A DNA stretch of 64,000 bases from Phymatolithon calcareum (taxonomy: Eukaryota; Rhodophyta; Florideophyceae; Hapalidiales), in contig OZ345372.1 of assembly GCA_977006965.1 (NCBI GenBank), forward strand, positions 2,542,001 through 2,606,000, in the 5' to 3' direction. Shown piece by piece: positions 9,852-19,559 of this stretch. The notes below the pieces were generated by a model that was not told the origin of the DNA, did no database searches, and saw only the letters and a list, made by a program, of their open reading frames with translations. The position numbers and the translations under genes are program-made. Within the stretch, counting starts at the first letter, position 1. Each line of letters starts with the position of its first letter.

Positions 9852-11359
9852 CTCCTTATTGTGTCCCAACTTGAGGAAAATCGGCACCTTTCTTAGCGTT
9901 CTACTAGACTCGAAACTTTAGCTGCCTTAATCGAAACGACGAAAAATATCCAGTCCAGTGCATTTCCGAAAGGTAGGGTAAAAATTTGTAGTTGGCCTGC
10001 CTTAGAACTAGTACAAATTCATTCCTTCCAATCTTGAGACTGCATTCCAATATAAAAACTCTTTTATAGATATATAAATTTTCTATAGTAGAAGAAACCG
10101 TTTCTTTTATTACATTTAGTTGTTCCTTAGGCTGGTGGACAACCTTTTAAGTCCGGGAATATATTCAGATCCTGTTTGCTTTTATTTTTTTAAATTTCGC
10201 TAGTTGCGTTTTTAAAAGAAAAACAACATTGCGCGTATTGCGTGTTACCGGCTTCCTCCCCGTCTACGGTTTAACAGTTTTGCTGTATTTCGTCGGCAGC
10301 ATAGAGCGATATAAGGGTGCAAACGGATGAGCTAAATGACCTTATCTCGCAGCTCGGATGTTACAACTTTTGCACTACTCAGAGCCGAAAATGAAACCCA
10401 AAAAATATAGAAGACGTTCAAGTCGCTGGTTGAAAACGGAAAAAGTACATCATCTAAAGTTAGACCGCCCCTTTCCTGTAAAATTGTCTTGATAAGGTAC
10501 TTCCCTATTCCCGGTGCTGCAGTTCTAGGCAGCAAGAACTGTGTCATATTTCCTACATTCCAATGACGACAACGATAATGATGACGACGGGCATAATCAC
10601 TATCTTCGTGTTCTGGACGTAAGGCGTGCTTGCCCAATCTCAGAACTCGTATTTTCGATAAATATTCCGAAGACTGCATAATAAAACCGAATCTGGGGAA
10701 TAGTTGGCTGAAGCTGTCCCGTTTATTGCCTCACCTTGAGTATTATGCTGCACCGTACTCTGCGACTTGTGCATGCTGAGAGTGCCTTCCGCCCATTCCA
10801 TCTAGTCTTCAACTCGCTTCCCACAGCAGAAGTGCCTGTTCGAAATCGGATTCCTCTTTGCACGTAGCATTTCAACTGCAGATTTTGTGCTTCTGAACTT
10901 CGAACTGTTGCTACAGTACTGGAATTCATCTACGCTGCGCCGGTTGAGTGTGGCGGTTCGACTGATATCACACGTGGCAGAGGTTTTCGAGTTTTGTCCG
11001 CCAGCCACTAGGACACAATTTTCCTGTTTTTCACGAAATATACTCGTGAGATTTCCCGTCGATTGCGCCATTTTTATGAAAAACAACATCTGAGATTTCG
11101 CGTCGATTGGGGGAAAAATCTGTCACCTGCCGCCGTGTTATTCGCTGTCGGTGCGCGGCATACATTCGCACTGCCGCGCACCACCCAAAAGTGCGCTATA
11201 TCGGCTCGAGATACCGCAGATTTGGCCTCACGATGGCCCTTTTCTAGGTGTAAGTCAGCTGCAAGGTGTTTCTGCTGAAGCCTCACCAGAGATACCATTC
11301 GCAACGCGACGTATCGCAAACGAAACGGCACCGCAACTACACTACCGCACTCACCCAGC
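9852..11359. other. intergenic, upstream of the MYB gene
   Basis: No convincing gene. Overlapping frames at 10332-11278 have no recognisable motif. The last 200-300 bases before 11360 are GC-richer and presumably hold the MYB promoter and 5' UTR, but no clear TATA box was identified. Confidence 0.35.
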
Positions 11360-12238
11360 ATGCAGCGCCCACGCCCAAGTTCACCGCGTCCGCCGCCTGG
11401 CTTCCCGGTCGTGCCGGGCTCCCATCTCGCCCCCCCGCCGAAGAAGCCACGCAAGCCTTACGTTATCACCAAGAACCGCGAGAATTGGACCCCTGAGGAG
11501 CATCAGCAGTTTCTTGACGCCCTGCGCAAGCACGGGCGCAACTGGAAGCAGATAGAGCAACATGTGAAGACGAAGAATGTAATTCAGATCCGCTCGCATG
11601 CCCAGAAGTACTTTCTCAAGGTGCAGAAAAATAACACCGGTGAACATGTCCCCCCGCCCCGTCCGAAACGCAAGAGTGCCGCCTCCATTGCCGCTGCGGC
11701 TGCTGCAGCGGCTGCCGCCGCTTCGCCGTCTTCACGCTCCACGGTTCCATCCCCTCGCGTTCCGCATTCCCCCTTTGCACTGCTCGCCCCGGCCCCGCGC
11801 ACCCCGGACAGCCGCTCCACGAGCCGCAGTCGTCGCACTCCGGGTTCCGCATCATCGGCTCCGGGCTCTGCGGCCGCAGCTGCGGCGGCCGCAGCATTTG
11901 GACCCGCCATGCATCGTTTGCAGCAGACGGAGCCACATCTATTTTCTGGTGCTGCAGGCCCGGCGTCGCGCTCGCAGCGCCCCGGACGGCGTTCTGGTGC
12001 CGTCATTGGTGGCCGAAGCTCTCCCAACTTTGCAAAGATCTACGCCGTATTTGCGCGCATGTTTGATCCGCAGGTGCAGTTCGACGCTGCCACTGTGCTC
12101 CGTGATGCCGATCTTTCCGCACTAGATAAGGAGATTATCAAGCTGCTTATCTCTAATCTCGAACTCAACATTGCTGATAAGGAAATCCGGCAGGAATTCA
12201 TTGCAACCTATCGTCAGCAACTCCAGTCCATTACCTGA
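11360..12238 (+). CDS. SHAQKYF-type MYB transcription factor with LCL domain (REVEILLE/LHY-CCA1-like)
   Basis: This 292-residue protein should be a nuclear DNA-binding factor. Residues about 38-90 form a single MYB repeat with [18 protein letters not shown] and the signature SHAQKYF (79-85). It is preceded by [13 protein letters not shown], which closely parallels the plant LHY/CCA1/REVEILLE start. Long polyalanine and Pro/Ser-rich stretches follow (110-180). Residues about 222-283 ([17 protein letters not shown] through [17 protein letters not shown]) match the LCL domain that distinguishes the REVEILLE 4/6/8 branch in plants, where these proteins bind evening-element-type promoters and act in the circadian clock. 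A clock role here is inference. The ATG at 11360 opens the frame; no introns. Convergent with SufD. Confidence 0.9.
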   Translation: MQRPRPSSPRPPPGFPVVPGSHLAPPPKKPRKPYVITKNRENWTPEEHQQFLDALRKHGRNWKQIEQHVKTKNVIQIRSHAQKYFLKVQKNNTGEHVPPPRPKRKSAASIAAAAAAAAAAASPSSRSTVPSPRVPHSPFALLAPAPRTPDSRSTSRSRRTPGSASSAPGSAAAAAAAAAFGPAMHRLQQTEPHLFSGAAGPASRSQRPGRRSGAVIGGRSSPNFAKIYAVFARMFDPQVQFDAATVLRDADLSALDKEIIKLLISNLELNIADKEIRQEFIATYRQQLQSIT

Positions 12239-12856
12239 GCCCTCTCGCCTGGACGCGAGCACCGCAATGTCTCTAGTCGCCCGCATTTCACGACTTGTAT
12301 GAGAACTGCAATCTGCTTCGGCATTGCTACCCGGGTGCCCCCTCCCTTTGGCTCGTGTCGCTCTCACTGTACTTCTTTCTCTGCGCACGATGTAGTTGTT
12401 AAATTTGCCCCCACCTACTAGTAGTGCAATACTGTATCGGTTCGCGGAATGAGCATATCGAAAAACGGAGGTTCAATCGCCCGCTCGCTCGTTTATCCTG
12501 ATTTCCTTTACGGCTAAACCGGGCCTGTCCCGTCTAATCCAATATCAGCTCAGCTCAAAAACAGTTCGTTCTGCATCGTTCTTTAAAAAAGAGTTATTCC
12601 AAAAAACTATTCTTGCTTTCTTTCCTCCTTTAACCCACACATGCCTTCGATTATCGCTTTCAAGGCATGCATTCACCATGTGCACCAGCACGTGCGGCTT
12701 TGCGATGCATAGACGAAATTAATCAAAACAAATCCCAAATGTTCGTCATTTTCCATGGGGGGGGGGGGGGGGGGGGAGTGCTAATCACGCATCGCCAGAT
12801 TTGAAAACACCGTCAACGGCATACCACACCGCACGCCAATTCCATTAGTCCAATTT
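12239..12856. other. intergenic between convergent MYB and sufD, with G20 tract
   Basis: This gap holds the 3' ends of two convergent genes. A run of 20 G lies at 12757-12776. No gene was seen. Confidence 0.5.
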
Positions 12857-14512
12857 TTAAATCGACAAATATTGCAGTGTTCTTTCCCCTGACCCCTGTT
12901 TCGCATCTTGCATTTCGTTCGAAACCTCGTCAATAATCGGTTCCACGATTTTGCTTAATTGCGGGATAGGACATCCTCGCAACACGTCCTTGACAAAGCC
13001 CGTAATCAGCAACCGTCTCGACAGCAAAGTATTCAAGCCTCTGCTCTGACAATAAAACAGTTCATCTGGCTGCAAGTCAGCCACCGTAGCGCCATGCGTA
13101 CATTTCACATCATCTGTTGCAATTTCCAACACCGGCATGGCGTCCACCTGCGCCTTCTCCGACAGCAACAATGATCGACAAAGTTGCGACGAATCCGTTT
13201 GGTCTCCGTTTGGCGTCACGATAATCTTCCCACTAAACACAGTACGTCCGCGGTCGGAGGCAATATTCTTCTGCAATTGTTCCGACGTCGTTCGCTCGGC
13301 ATTATGTACAATTCTTGAATGCAAGTCCGACACCCTAAATCCATTGGCCACAGCAGCTCCTTTTAATGCTGCATGTGCCTCCTCGCCCACCAGATCAATT
13401 CCAACACTGTGTCGTCCCATTTTTCCACCGACGATCACTGAGAACATCTCGTACGACGCGCTCTTCCGCACCTCTGCGTGCGATGACGCAACCAATGCCG
13501 CATCCCTTGATACGCCATTCATAAAATAATGCCGTACTCGCGACGACTCCTCTGCCACTACAGCCGTACATCCAAACGCCAACGAATGCGGGCAAGTATC
13601 CGGCACGAGCGTCACGTGACTTTCAAGCACATCCACTGCAGCTCCACGTCCAGCTATGACCGCTAAGCGTGGCGCCGAAGCCCGTGTCCTTTCCGGTACC
13701 GCACCGCCGCTTCCTGCAAACAGCACCACAACAGGTTTCGAAATAGCGTAATCTGCAGGCACACACACGATCGCAGCATCCCTGGCAAGTTTCGTGTTGA
13801 GCGCGGCAAAGAGACCATTAGCACCCTTAATCGACTTTGCACCACTGAGTTCGTCTCTCGCAAACATTTCCACCACAGCATTTTTGTCCCCCTTGTATCC
13901 CTCCAATCCACCGACGTATCCGCCAGCCTCTTTCAGTGCGGCGCACGCAGCCTCGTCATAAACGGAACTCTCGGGGCAAAATTCGCCATCAACAAACACT
14001 AGCGCGGCGGTGGCACCATCCTCGACGTAAATCGACGCACCAAGCTTTGCCGCCGCGGCAGGATCCCCGACAGAAGCCACGAATCGCGCGGCAAATACGC
14101 TACGCAGGTCCGTGAAACGCCACTCCTCGACGCGTCTGCTCGGCGGTGCTTGCGTCACCGCGGCAGTCATTGCCGCTTTCGCGAAGGGATGATCGGGGTC
14201 GAGTGGCGGTGGAGCGGCAGCAAGTAGCCCGTTCAGCCATTGGTCATGTGTGGAGGTCACCACCTCTGTCGAGGCCGTCGGGGATACAGATACGACGGCA
14301 GTCTCGGCGCCAAGTGCGGGGTCCATAGGTGTGGAGGGTATCGGCGGCGGCGGGACGAAACGGCTGTCTGTTTCAGTATTACTCTCAGCCTCCATGCGCG
14401 CATTGCGAATACGTCGAGTGCGACGCGGACGGAGCGCGGAAGCGGAGCGGTCGCCGCGCGCCACGCGTAGACCGAGAAGCGGACCCGCCACGAAGAGAGT
14501 AGAGATCGGCAT
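12857..14512 (-). CDS. sufD: SufD, Fe-S cluster assembly scaffold component, plastid-targeted
   Basis: SufD works with SufB and the ATPase SufC (SufBC2D) to build Fe-S clusters. In red algae sufB and sufC are normally plastid-encoded and SufD is nuclear, so import is expected. From the ATG at 14512 the protein has 551 residues; the frame extends five codons further to a TTG that I did not use. The first 90 or so residues are Arg/Ala/Ser/Pro-rich with few acidic residues at the start, consistent with a transit peptide. The mature part carries the SufD/SufB beta-helix core and the hallmark DVKCTHGATV...DELFYCQSRG near the C-terminus, which includes the conserved Cys and His used in cluster assembly. 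SufD is favoured over SufB by the overall length and by the VEEWRFTDLR segment near the N-terminus. No introns. Confidence 0.93.
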   Translation of the reverse strand: MPISTLFVAGPLLGLRVARGDRSASALRPRRTRRIRNARMEAESNTETDSRFVPPPPIPSTPMDPALGAETAVVSVSPTASTEVVTSTHDQWLNGLLAAAPPPLDPDHPFAKAAMTAAVTQAPPSRRVEEWRFTDLRSVFAARFVASVGDPAAAAKLGASIYVEDGATAALVFVDGEFCPESSVYDEAACAALKEAGGYVGGLEGYKGDKNAVVEMFARDELSGAKSIKGANGLFAALNTKLARDAAIVCVPADYAISKPVVVLFAGSGGAVPERTRASAPRLAVIAGRGAAVDVLESHVTLVPDTCPHSLAFGCTAVVAEESSRVRHYFMNGVSRDAALVASSHAEVRKSASYEMFSVIVGGKMGRHSVGIDLVGEEAHAALKGAAVANGFRVSDLHSRIVHNAERTTSEQLQKNIASDRGRTVFSGKIIVTPNGDQTDSSQLCRSLLLSEKAQVDAMPVLEIATDDVKCTHGATVADLQPDELFYCQSRGLNTLLSRRLLITGFVKDVLRGCPIPQLSKIVEPIIDEVSNEMQDAKQGSGERTLQYLSI

Positions 14513-16361
14513 TTCGTCCGTTCTCAAAATTGGCGGTGGTGCGGGCGGGTGGGCGGAAGAGAACGCGTGGACAGGAGGGTTTCGGTCGACGATGCGCGCT
14601 CGCGAAGGGGGAGATTGGGCTTAACCTCGCGCAGTGCGTGGAATGTTTGATTCTGAGTCGGATTTGCAATATTGATGCAATTGCAGAACAGTCCATTTGA
14701 GATCGGAGATTATGGCTGTAAAAGTGCTTACAGTTGAGGGTTTGACTTTTCTGCACCTCTAAATCAGAAATAAGAAGTTGGAACCATCGACGAACGTACT
14801 CTATTAGGTGAAGATCCAGGCGCCAATGCTCGTTGCGTTGTTAAAATTTAATCTCAGCCCGTTTGTGTACGGTGTCACTCGACGTCACTCGTCTGACTGT
14901 CTCTCTCCTGAGTACCCTCGTTGATGGGCCGGCTCTGACTGACTCGACGTCTTTGTAAAGCAGAAATCCAAACTCAGCCTCGAATGCGTGAATTTCAAAT
15001 AGCATCTTAATAGTTGGTTAGCGTAGAAGATGCCCCATTGTGGTGCTGAAGAGACATTAGCTCTAAGTGCCTCAACGTGCTCCGCGGCTGACACACCCGG
15101 TGCGGTGCGGTGGAAACGATGTGCCCCAAGTATTCGAGAGGCTCGTAAAGTTGGATGCAGTGGAAGGGTATCCTCCGAAAATCCAGAAAACGATAATGAC
15201 ATACCAGTACAGTACTGCAATCCGGGCAAGGTCAGATTGCAGTTGTGACACGGCACTTGCGGTCGTCCAAGCGGGTGCGAGAGCAATAAATGGGCTTGAC
15301 TGAAATGCATTGATACGACGCTTGTTTAGCTCCCGTAGCAGGACGTGACAGCACAGTACGCAGAAGCAACTCAATGGGTTCACAGCAGGCGGCTTACGCG
15401 AGTGGCAAAATTGGTCCTACAGGCTCGCTGAAGTTACCCCCTATCAACTTGCCGCAAAATTTTGCTCGCTCGCTAATGGCAGATATTGCCGATGGCTTGG
15501 CTGAATACGACCCAATGTGCAAGGCTTGTCCCGTGGGGGGAGGGGGGGGATCACGGAGACCGTTGATGATCTATCGTAATTCTTCTTAGCGACCACCCAG
15601 GCGTTGTGTGTGCTTCAAAAAAGTAGTGCGCCCTTAAGCGATTGTGAGCCAGCTGAGTTGGCGAATGCCGAAATGAATCAATCTTGGACACTGTACTGTA
15701 GACAGCAAGGACCATAGACGAAACACACGAAGGGAAGACTATTTAGACTTTGCTTTTCAGAAGGTCTGCCAAAAGTGCAGACCTCTAGGTAGCTTGGCAT
15801 TCGTACTATTGTGCATGCAGTCGTAATTAAGTGGATTTATTGAGAGCGTACCCTGCATGTATCCCAACTTTAGGCAAGTCGACACCTTTCTAACTTATCT
15901 ACTCTACTAACGAAGAAATATATTCCTTCTTGTGGAACTCTCGCCCAGAATGGAGCAGGCTTTTTGCGATCCTTCCTTTACCGCACAGATGCACAGGAGT
16001 CTGCAAGCTGAATTGCACCCCGCTGGGGCAGCCAGTATATGATAATGCTCGCATGCAAGCATAGCTTCGCGAAGCTCATCATGAGCTCCACGAAAAGAGT
16101 GCACTCTTGATTCATGAATAGATAAAATTTTCATACTGTATGTATTTTGTATGCTGGTCTAGCATACAGCATACTGATCTCCAATGTGAGCAGTTATCCA
16201 GCATCATATCACACGTATGAGCGCTCACATTTTCGCGCCAAGTCCGAAACAGTACACGATAAAGTCCAGCCCAACCATTGCCCCTGGGATGCTTCTGTGA
16301 CAAAACTCTCCCATCCCGTCGCCCCCTTGCTTGTTCTGCCTCCGCCTTGCAAGCATCCGAA
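14513..16361. other. intergenic between divergent sufD and TOP6A
   Basis: No supported gene. A 71-codon plus-strand frame at 15374-15589 starts with ATG and ends in a run of Gly. A minus-strand frame at 15072-15383 encodes one hydrophobic stretch (LYWYVIIVFWIF). Neither has a recognisable family. Promoters of both flanking genes should lie here. Confidence 0.4.
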
Positions 16362-17612
16362 ATGGCCCCACCGGGAAGAAAACGAGCTGGTCGTCCCGGT
16401 GCCATTTCAAAAGCTCCACGCCCCAAAAGCTCGATCGCAAAGGTACTGGGTCCAGTGCAGCGACTGCGTGCGGCGATGGCGGCAGCAGTAGGCGAACGGC
16501 AGCGCACTCTTGCCGACCTCTCAGTCGAGGGGGTTCTACGTGAAGTGCTTGAATTGGCACCTGCACAAGTTCGTCGAGCCGTCGAACGGGCGCTCGCAAC
16601 AGCAGCACGTACGATTATGCGCGGCGAAGGTTTATCTTTCGTCGTCCCGGCACGAAGCGCAGGCAATCAATTGTATGTCAAAGAAATTGACCGAATTGTA
16701 CTCAAGGATAAGACGTCGACCCGTGTGTTCGCTAATACAGCTACAGTGCGAAAAGCGGCTATCACTACGAAAGTCATGTCGCTGGTTTGGGAGTTGTGCC
16801 TAAAGGGAATTCATGTGACGAAGCGAGACCTCTTTTACACTGACGTCAAACTATTTAGGGCTCAGAATGAGAGCGATGAAGTGCTCAATGATGTTGCATG
16901 TCTTATCGGCTGCACAAGAACCAGTTTATCTGTGGTTGCTTCAGAGAAGGGCATTGTTATCGGGCGAGTGCAATTCAGGGAAGCAGGAGACTTGATTGAT
17001 TGTACCCGCATGGGGGTTGGCGGAAAGGCGATTCCGCCGTACATTGAGCGTATCACCGACATTCAGAGCGATGCGCAATTCATTCTGCTGGTGGAGAAGG
17101 ACGCTGCTTTTATGCGTCTTGCGGAGGACAGATTTTATGTCAAGTATCCATGCATCATTATCACGGCGAAGGGGCAGCCTGATGTCGCCACAAGACTATT
17201 CTTGAAGAAGTTGCGAACTACGCTCAACATCCCCATTCTAGGGCTTGTAGATTCAGACCCTTATGGGCTCAAGATTCTAAGCGTCTACACTTCAGGGTCG
17301 AAAAACATGAGTTACGATTCCGCCAATTTGACCACCCCTGATGTGAAGTGGCTTGGTGTTCGACCGACCGATCTTGACAAGTACGGTATTCCAGACCAAT
17401 GCCGCTTGCCCATGACGGACCACGATATCAAGACTGGGAAGGAGCTTCTTGAAGAAGACTTCATTAAGAAGAACCCGGCATGGTGTAAGGAGCTCGAGCT
17501 AATGGTACGCAAGAAAGAAAAGGCTGAGATTCAGGCCCTTTCTAGTTTTGGATTTCAATATTTAACGGAAGACTATTTGCCCAGAAAGCTCGAGCAAGGC
17601 GACTGGATATAG
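16362..17612 (+). CDS. TOP6A: DNA topoisomerase VI subunit A (SPO11-3/RHL2-like)
   Basis: TOP6A is the DNA-cleaving subunit of topoisomerase VI, acting with a B ATPase subunit to pass one duplex through another. In plants this complex is needed for endoreduplication. From ATG 16362 the protein has 416 residues. The nucleophilic tyrosine is Tyr159 in [12 protein letters not shown]. The Toprim metal-binding residues are Glu245 ([10 protein letters not shown]) and Asp297/Asp299 ([10 protein letters not shown]). Long stretches such as [20 protein letters not shown] and [15 protein letters not shown] are characteristic of the plant SPO11-3 branch rather than meiotic SPO11-1/2. The frame extends upstream to a TTG, but ATG 16362 (GAAATGG) has good context. 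No introns. Convergent with the bZIP gene. Confidence 0.95.
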   Translation: MAPPGRKRAGRPGAISKAPRPKSSIAKVLGPVQRLRAAMAAAVGERQRTLADLSVEGVLREVLELAPAQVRRAVERALATAARTIMRGEGLSFVVPARSAGNQLYVKEIDRIVLKDKTSTRVFANTATVRKAAITTKVMSLVWELCLKGIHVTKRDLFYTDVKLFRAQNESDEVLNDVACLIGCTRTSLSVVASEKGIVIGRVQFREAGDLIDCTRMGVGGKAIPPYIERITDIQSDAQFILLVEKDAAFMRLAEDRFYVKYPCIIITAKGQPDVATRLFLKKLRTTLNIPILGLVDSDPYGLKILSVYTSGSKNMSYDSANLTTPDVKWLGVRPTDLDKYGIPDQCRLPMTDHDIKTGKELLEEDFIKKNPAWCKELELMVRKKEKAEIQALSSFGFQYLTEDYLPRKLEQGDWI

Positions 17613-18569
17613 GATCTGGTGCCTTCCTTGGGTGTTCTTGATTAGGAGCCCTCTTCCAGCCCTCAACAAGGAATCCGCCGTCATTTCCAAGTCTGTCATT
17701 CCGCCAGTCGATGAAATGTTTCCCTTACTTGGATTCGATTGCGTGGGATTTCCTGTAGGACCCTATGTTGGAATGACGAGCAAGTCTCAAGGACTGCCGT
17801 TAGCTAACAAAAGCAACAATCGCACAATCCGATGAATGCTTCTCCCGCAGACAACGGTACACGGCAATGCCCAGGGCAACGCACAGGGCTTGGAGTGCTT
17901 AACCTAGAGGCAGGATCTCTTCGGCGAGAAAGGCCGTCATTTCCAAGTTTCACAGTACGCGACAAATTAAAAGTTAATCGGTATGCTATGCAAGCCACGA
18001 AGCGACTTGTTATCTAAACCGTGCAGTAGGTATGTTCCGCCACTGCATCGTAAATGATTCCACAAGTCTTTTTCAGTGCGCCTTATTATAACAAGCACGG
18101 CTTGCCCGAGTGAAATATTAGGATTACGTCCAGCGAGTGCCCCGCAAGGATGCTAGCCTGGATAGAAGAAGAATGCTTTATGTGTACAGTATGCAGCATA
18201 CCGCGCGCGCAAAGTTGGCCAACTTTGATACAGAGCACGAGGCTAAAACATAACCTTACAAGGAACCCAACAGGAGGTGAACCCACTGAAACCACTAAAG
18301 TCAAGATAGCCAAAATTGCAGGGAATCGCATCCAACTGACATTAGACATTACCACATGTTCCTCGCCATTGTCTCCGAAAACGAGCAAACCATTTCGCCA
18401 CAGATCCGCAATAATGAACCCAAAATGAATGTCCAACTTGTGTTTTACAGTTCCCTTCTATGGAGTGGGAACATCGCTCAATCGTCCTTGTCATCGCCAT
18501 CCTGTTTTGAAAAAACTGTGATCGACGCAGCACAAAAGCAATCAGCCTTGCTGCAAAAAAGCCAGTCGA
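17613..18569. other. intergenic between convergent TOP6A and bZIP genes
   Basis: No supported gene. Short overlapping frames at 18086-18586 lack motifs. One TACAGTA motif occurs near 18187. Confidence 0.45.
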
Positions 18570-19271
18570 TCACAAATCGACGATAAAGCCTTCCAGAGGA
18601 CAATCAGCATCCAGGGCCGCATCTGGAAGCGATTGATCTGTGATCGGATGCCAAGGGTCAATAGTCGGAGTTGGGCCAAGAGATTCCGTCTGATCAGCAC
18701 TCTGTGCCGGATCGAGCGCGAGTGGGAACGAGAGCGTGGCCGTCGGTGAAGCTGGTGGGAAGGCAAGTGAGTCAACGGGGTCCCGCGATGGGTGATCCAA
18801 AGACATGTTTTCTTCTATTAGTGTGGAGTGCCCAAGCGCGCGATCGATTTCCGACAGCTCGGGGCGATCGCCTTCAGGTGGCGGGCGCAACTCGTGGGTA
18901 TAATCCAATTCACTATGCACCTCTTGCTGTACGCTTGGTGTTGGTGTTGCGGTTGGCGGAACGACATTCTGTTCTTCCACGATGGTAGCACGCGGTTTGG
19001 AAGCAGCAGAGGCGGCATTCGCCCGCGGACGACCACGTGGCTTGACCTCTCGATTGACAAGTGCCTCGAGCATGGCTACACGGGCGTCGAGTTCTCGGAC
19101 ACGACGCGTTTGTTGTTCAACGGACTCGAAGACGCCGCGCAGATGAGACTTGCGCTTTTCGCGAGAACGACGAGCGGAATCTCTGTTCTGCTTCTTGCGA
19201 ATCTCCGTACGTCCACTTGCACCGCTCTGACCACTGACGGAGCTCATTTCACGCACCAAGGCGCTACTCAT
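18570..19271 (-). CDS. bZIP transcription factor with adjacent AT-hook
   Basis: The ATG at 19271 (ACGAAAATGAG, A at -3) gives 233 residues. An upstream in-frame extension to a GTG is Thr/Arg-rich and probably not translated. Residues 25-42 are the bZIP basic region with NRDSARRSREKR, which fits the Asn-x7-Arg DNA-contact pattern. The zipper (about 44-72) is weak: heptad positions are a mixture of Val, Leu and Met rather than regular leucines. Directly after it, KPRGRPRA (about 77-84) is an AT-hook core, predicted to bind the minor groove of AT-rich DNA. The C-terminal half is acidic and Pro/Ser-rich, suggesting an activation region. Nuclear location is expected; targets are unknown. Confidence 0.85.
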   Translation of the reverse strand: MSSALVREMSSVSGQSGASGRTEIRKKQNRDSARRSREKRKSHLRGVFESVEQQTRRVRELDARVAMLEALVNREVKPRGRPRANAASAASKPRATIVEEQNVVPPTATPTPSVQQEVHSELDYTHELRPPPEGDRPELSEIDRALGHSTLIEENMSLDHPSRDPVDSLAFPPASPTATLSFPLALDPAQSADQTESLGPTPTIDPWHPITDQSLPDAALDADCPLEGFIVDL

Positions 19272-19559
19272 TTTCGTTGAGAGGATGCCGCGTAGGAGGG
19301 GAAAATGTAGTGTAGTGGTCAAGGCGATGGCGTGGTGCCGCTGTGCGTGCCGTGGAATCGGCGTAGTGAGATGCCGTGCACAACAGCGGAGTGGAGCGGT
19401 GAAGGTCGGCGAAGCTCGGACCGTGCAAGTGGCAGATTTGGACACTAGGATTCGGTTGAAATTCCCCGGCAGGGAAGAATGCTGTTTTCCGACGCGCGTA
19501 AAATTATGAGTTTTTGACGTACAGTCATGTGTGCTGTACACAGTACCTTAAAGTTATGT

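Noticed and set aside
12757-12776. G20 run as a G-quadruplex or regulatory element
   Set aside because: A plain homopolymer is more likely slippage or an assembly-length artefact; nothing else supports a function.
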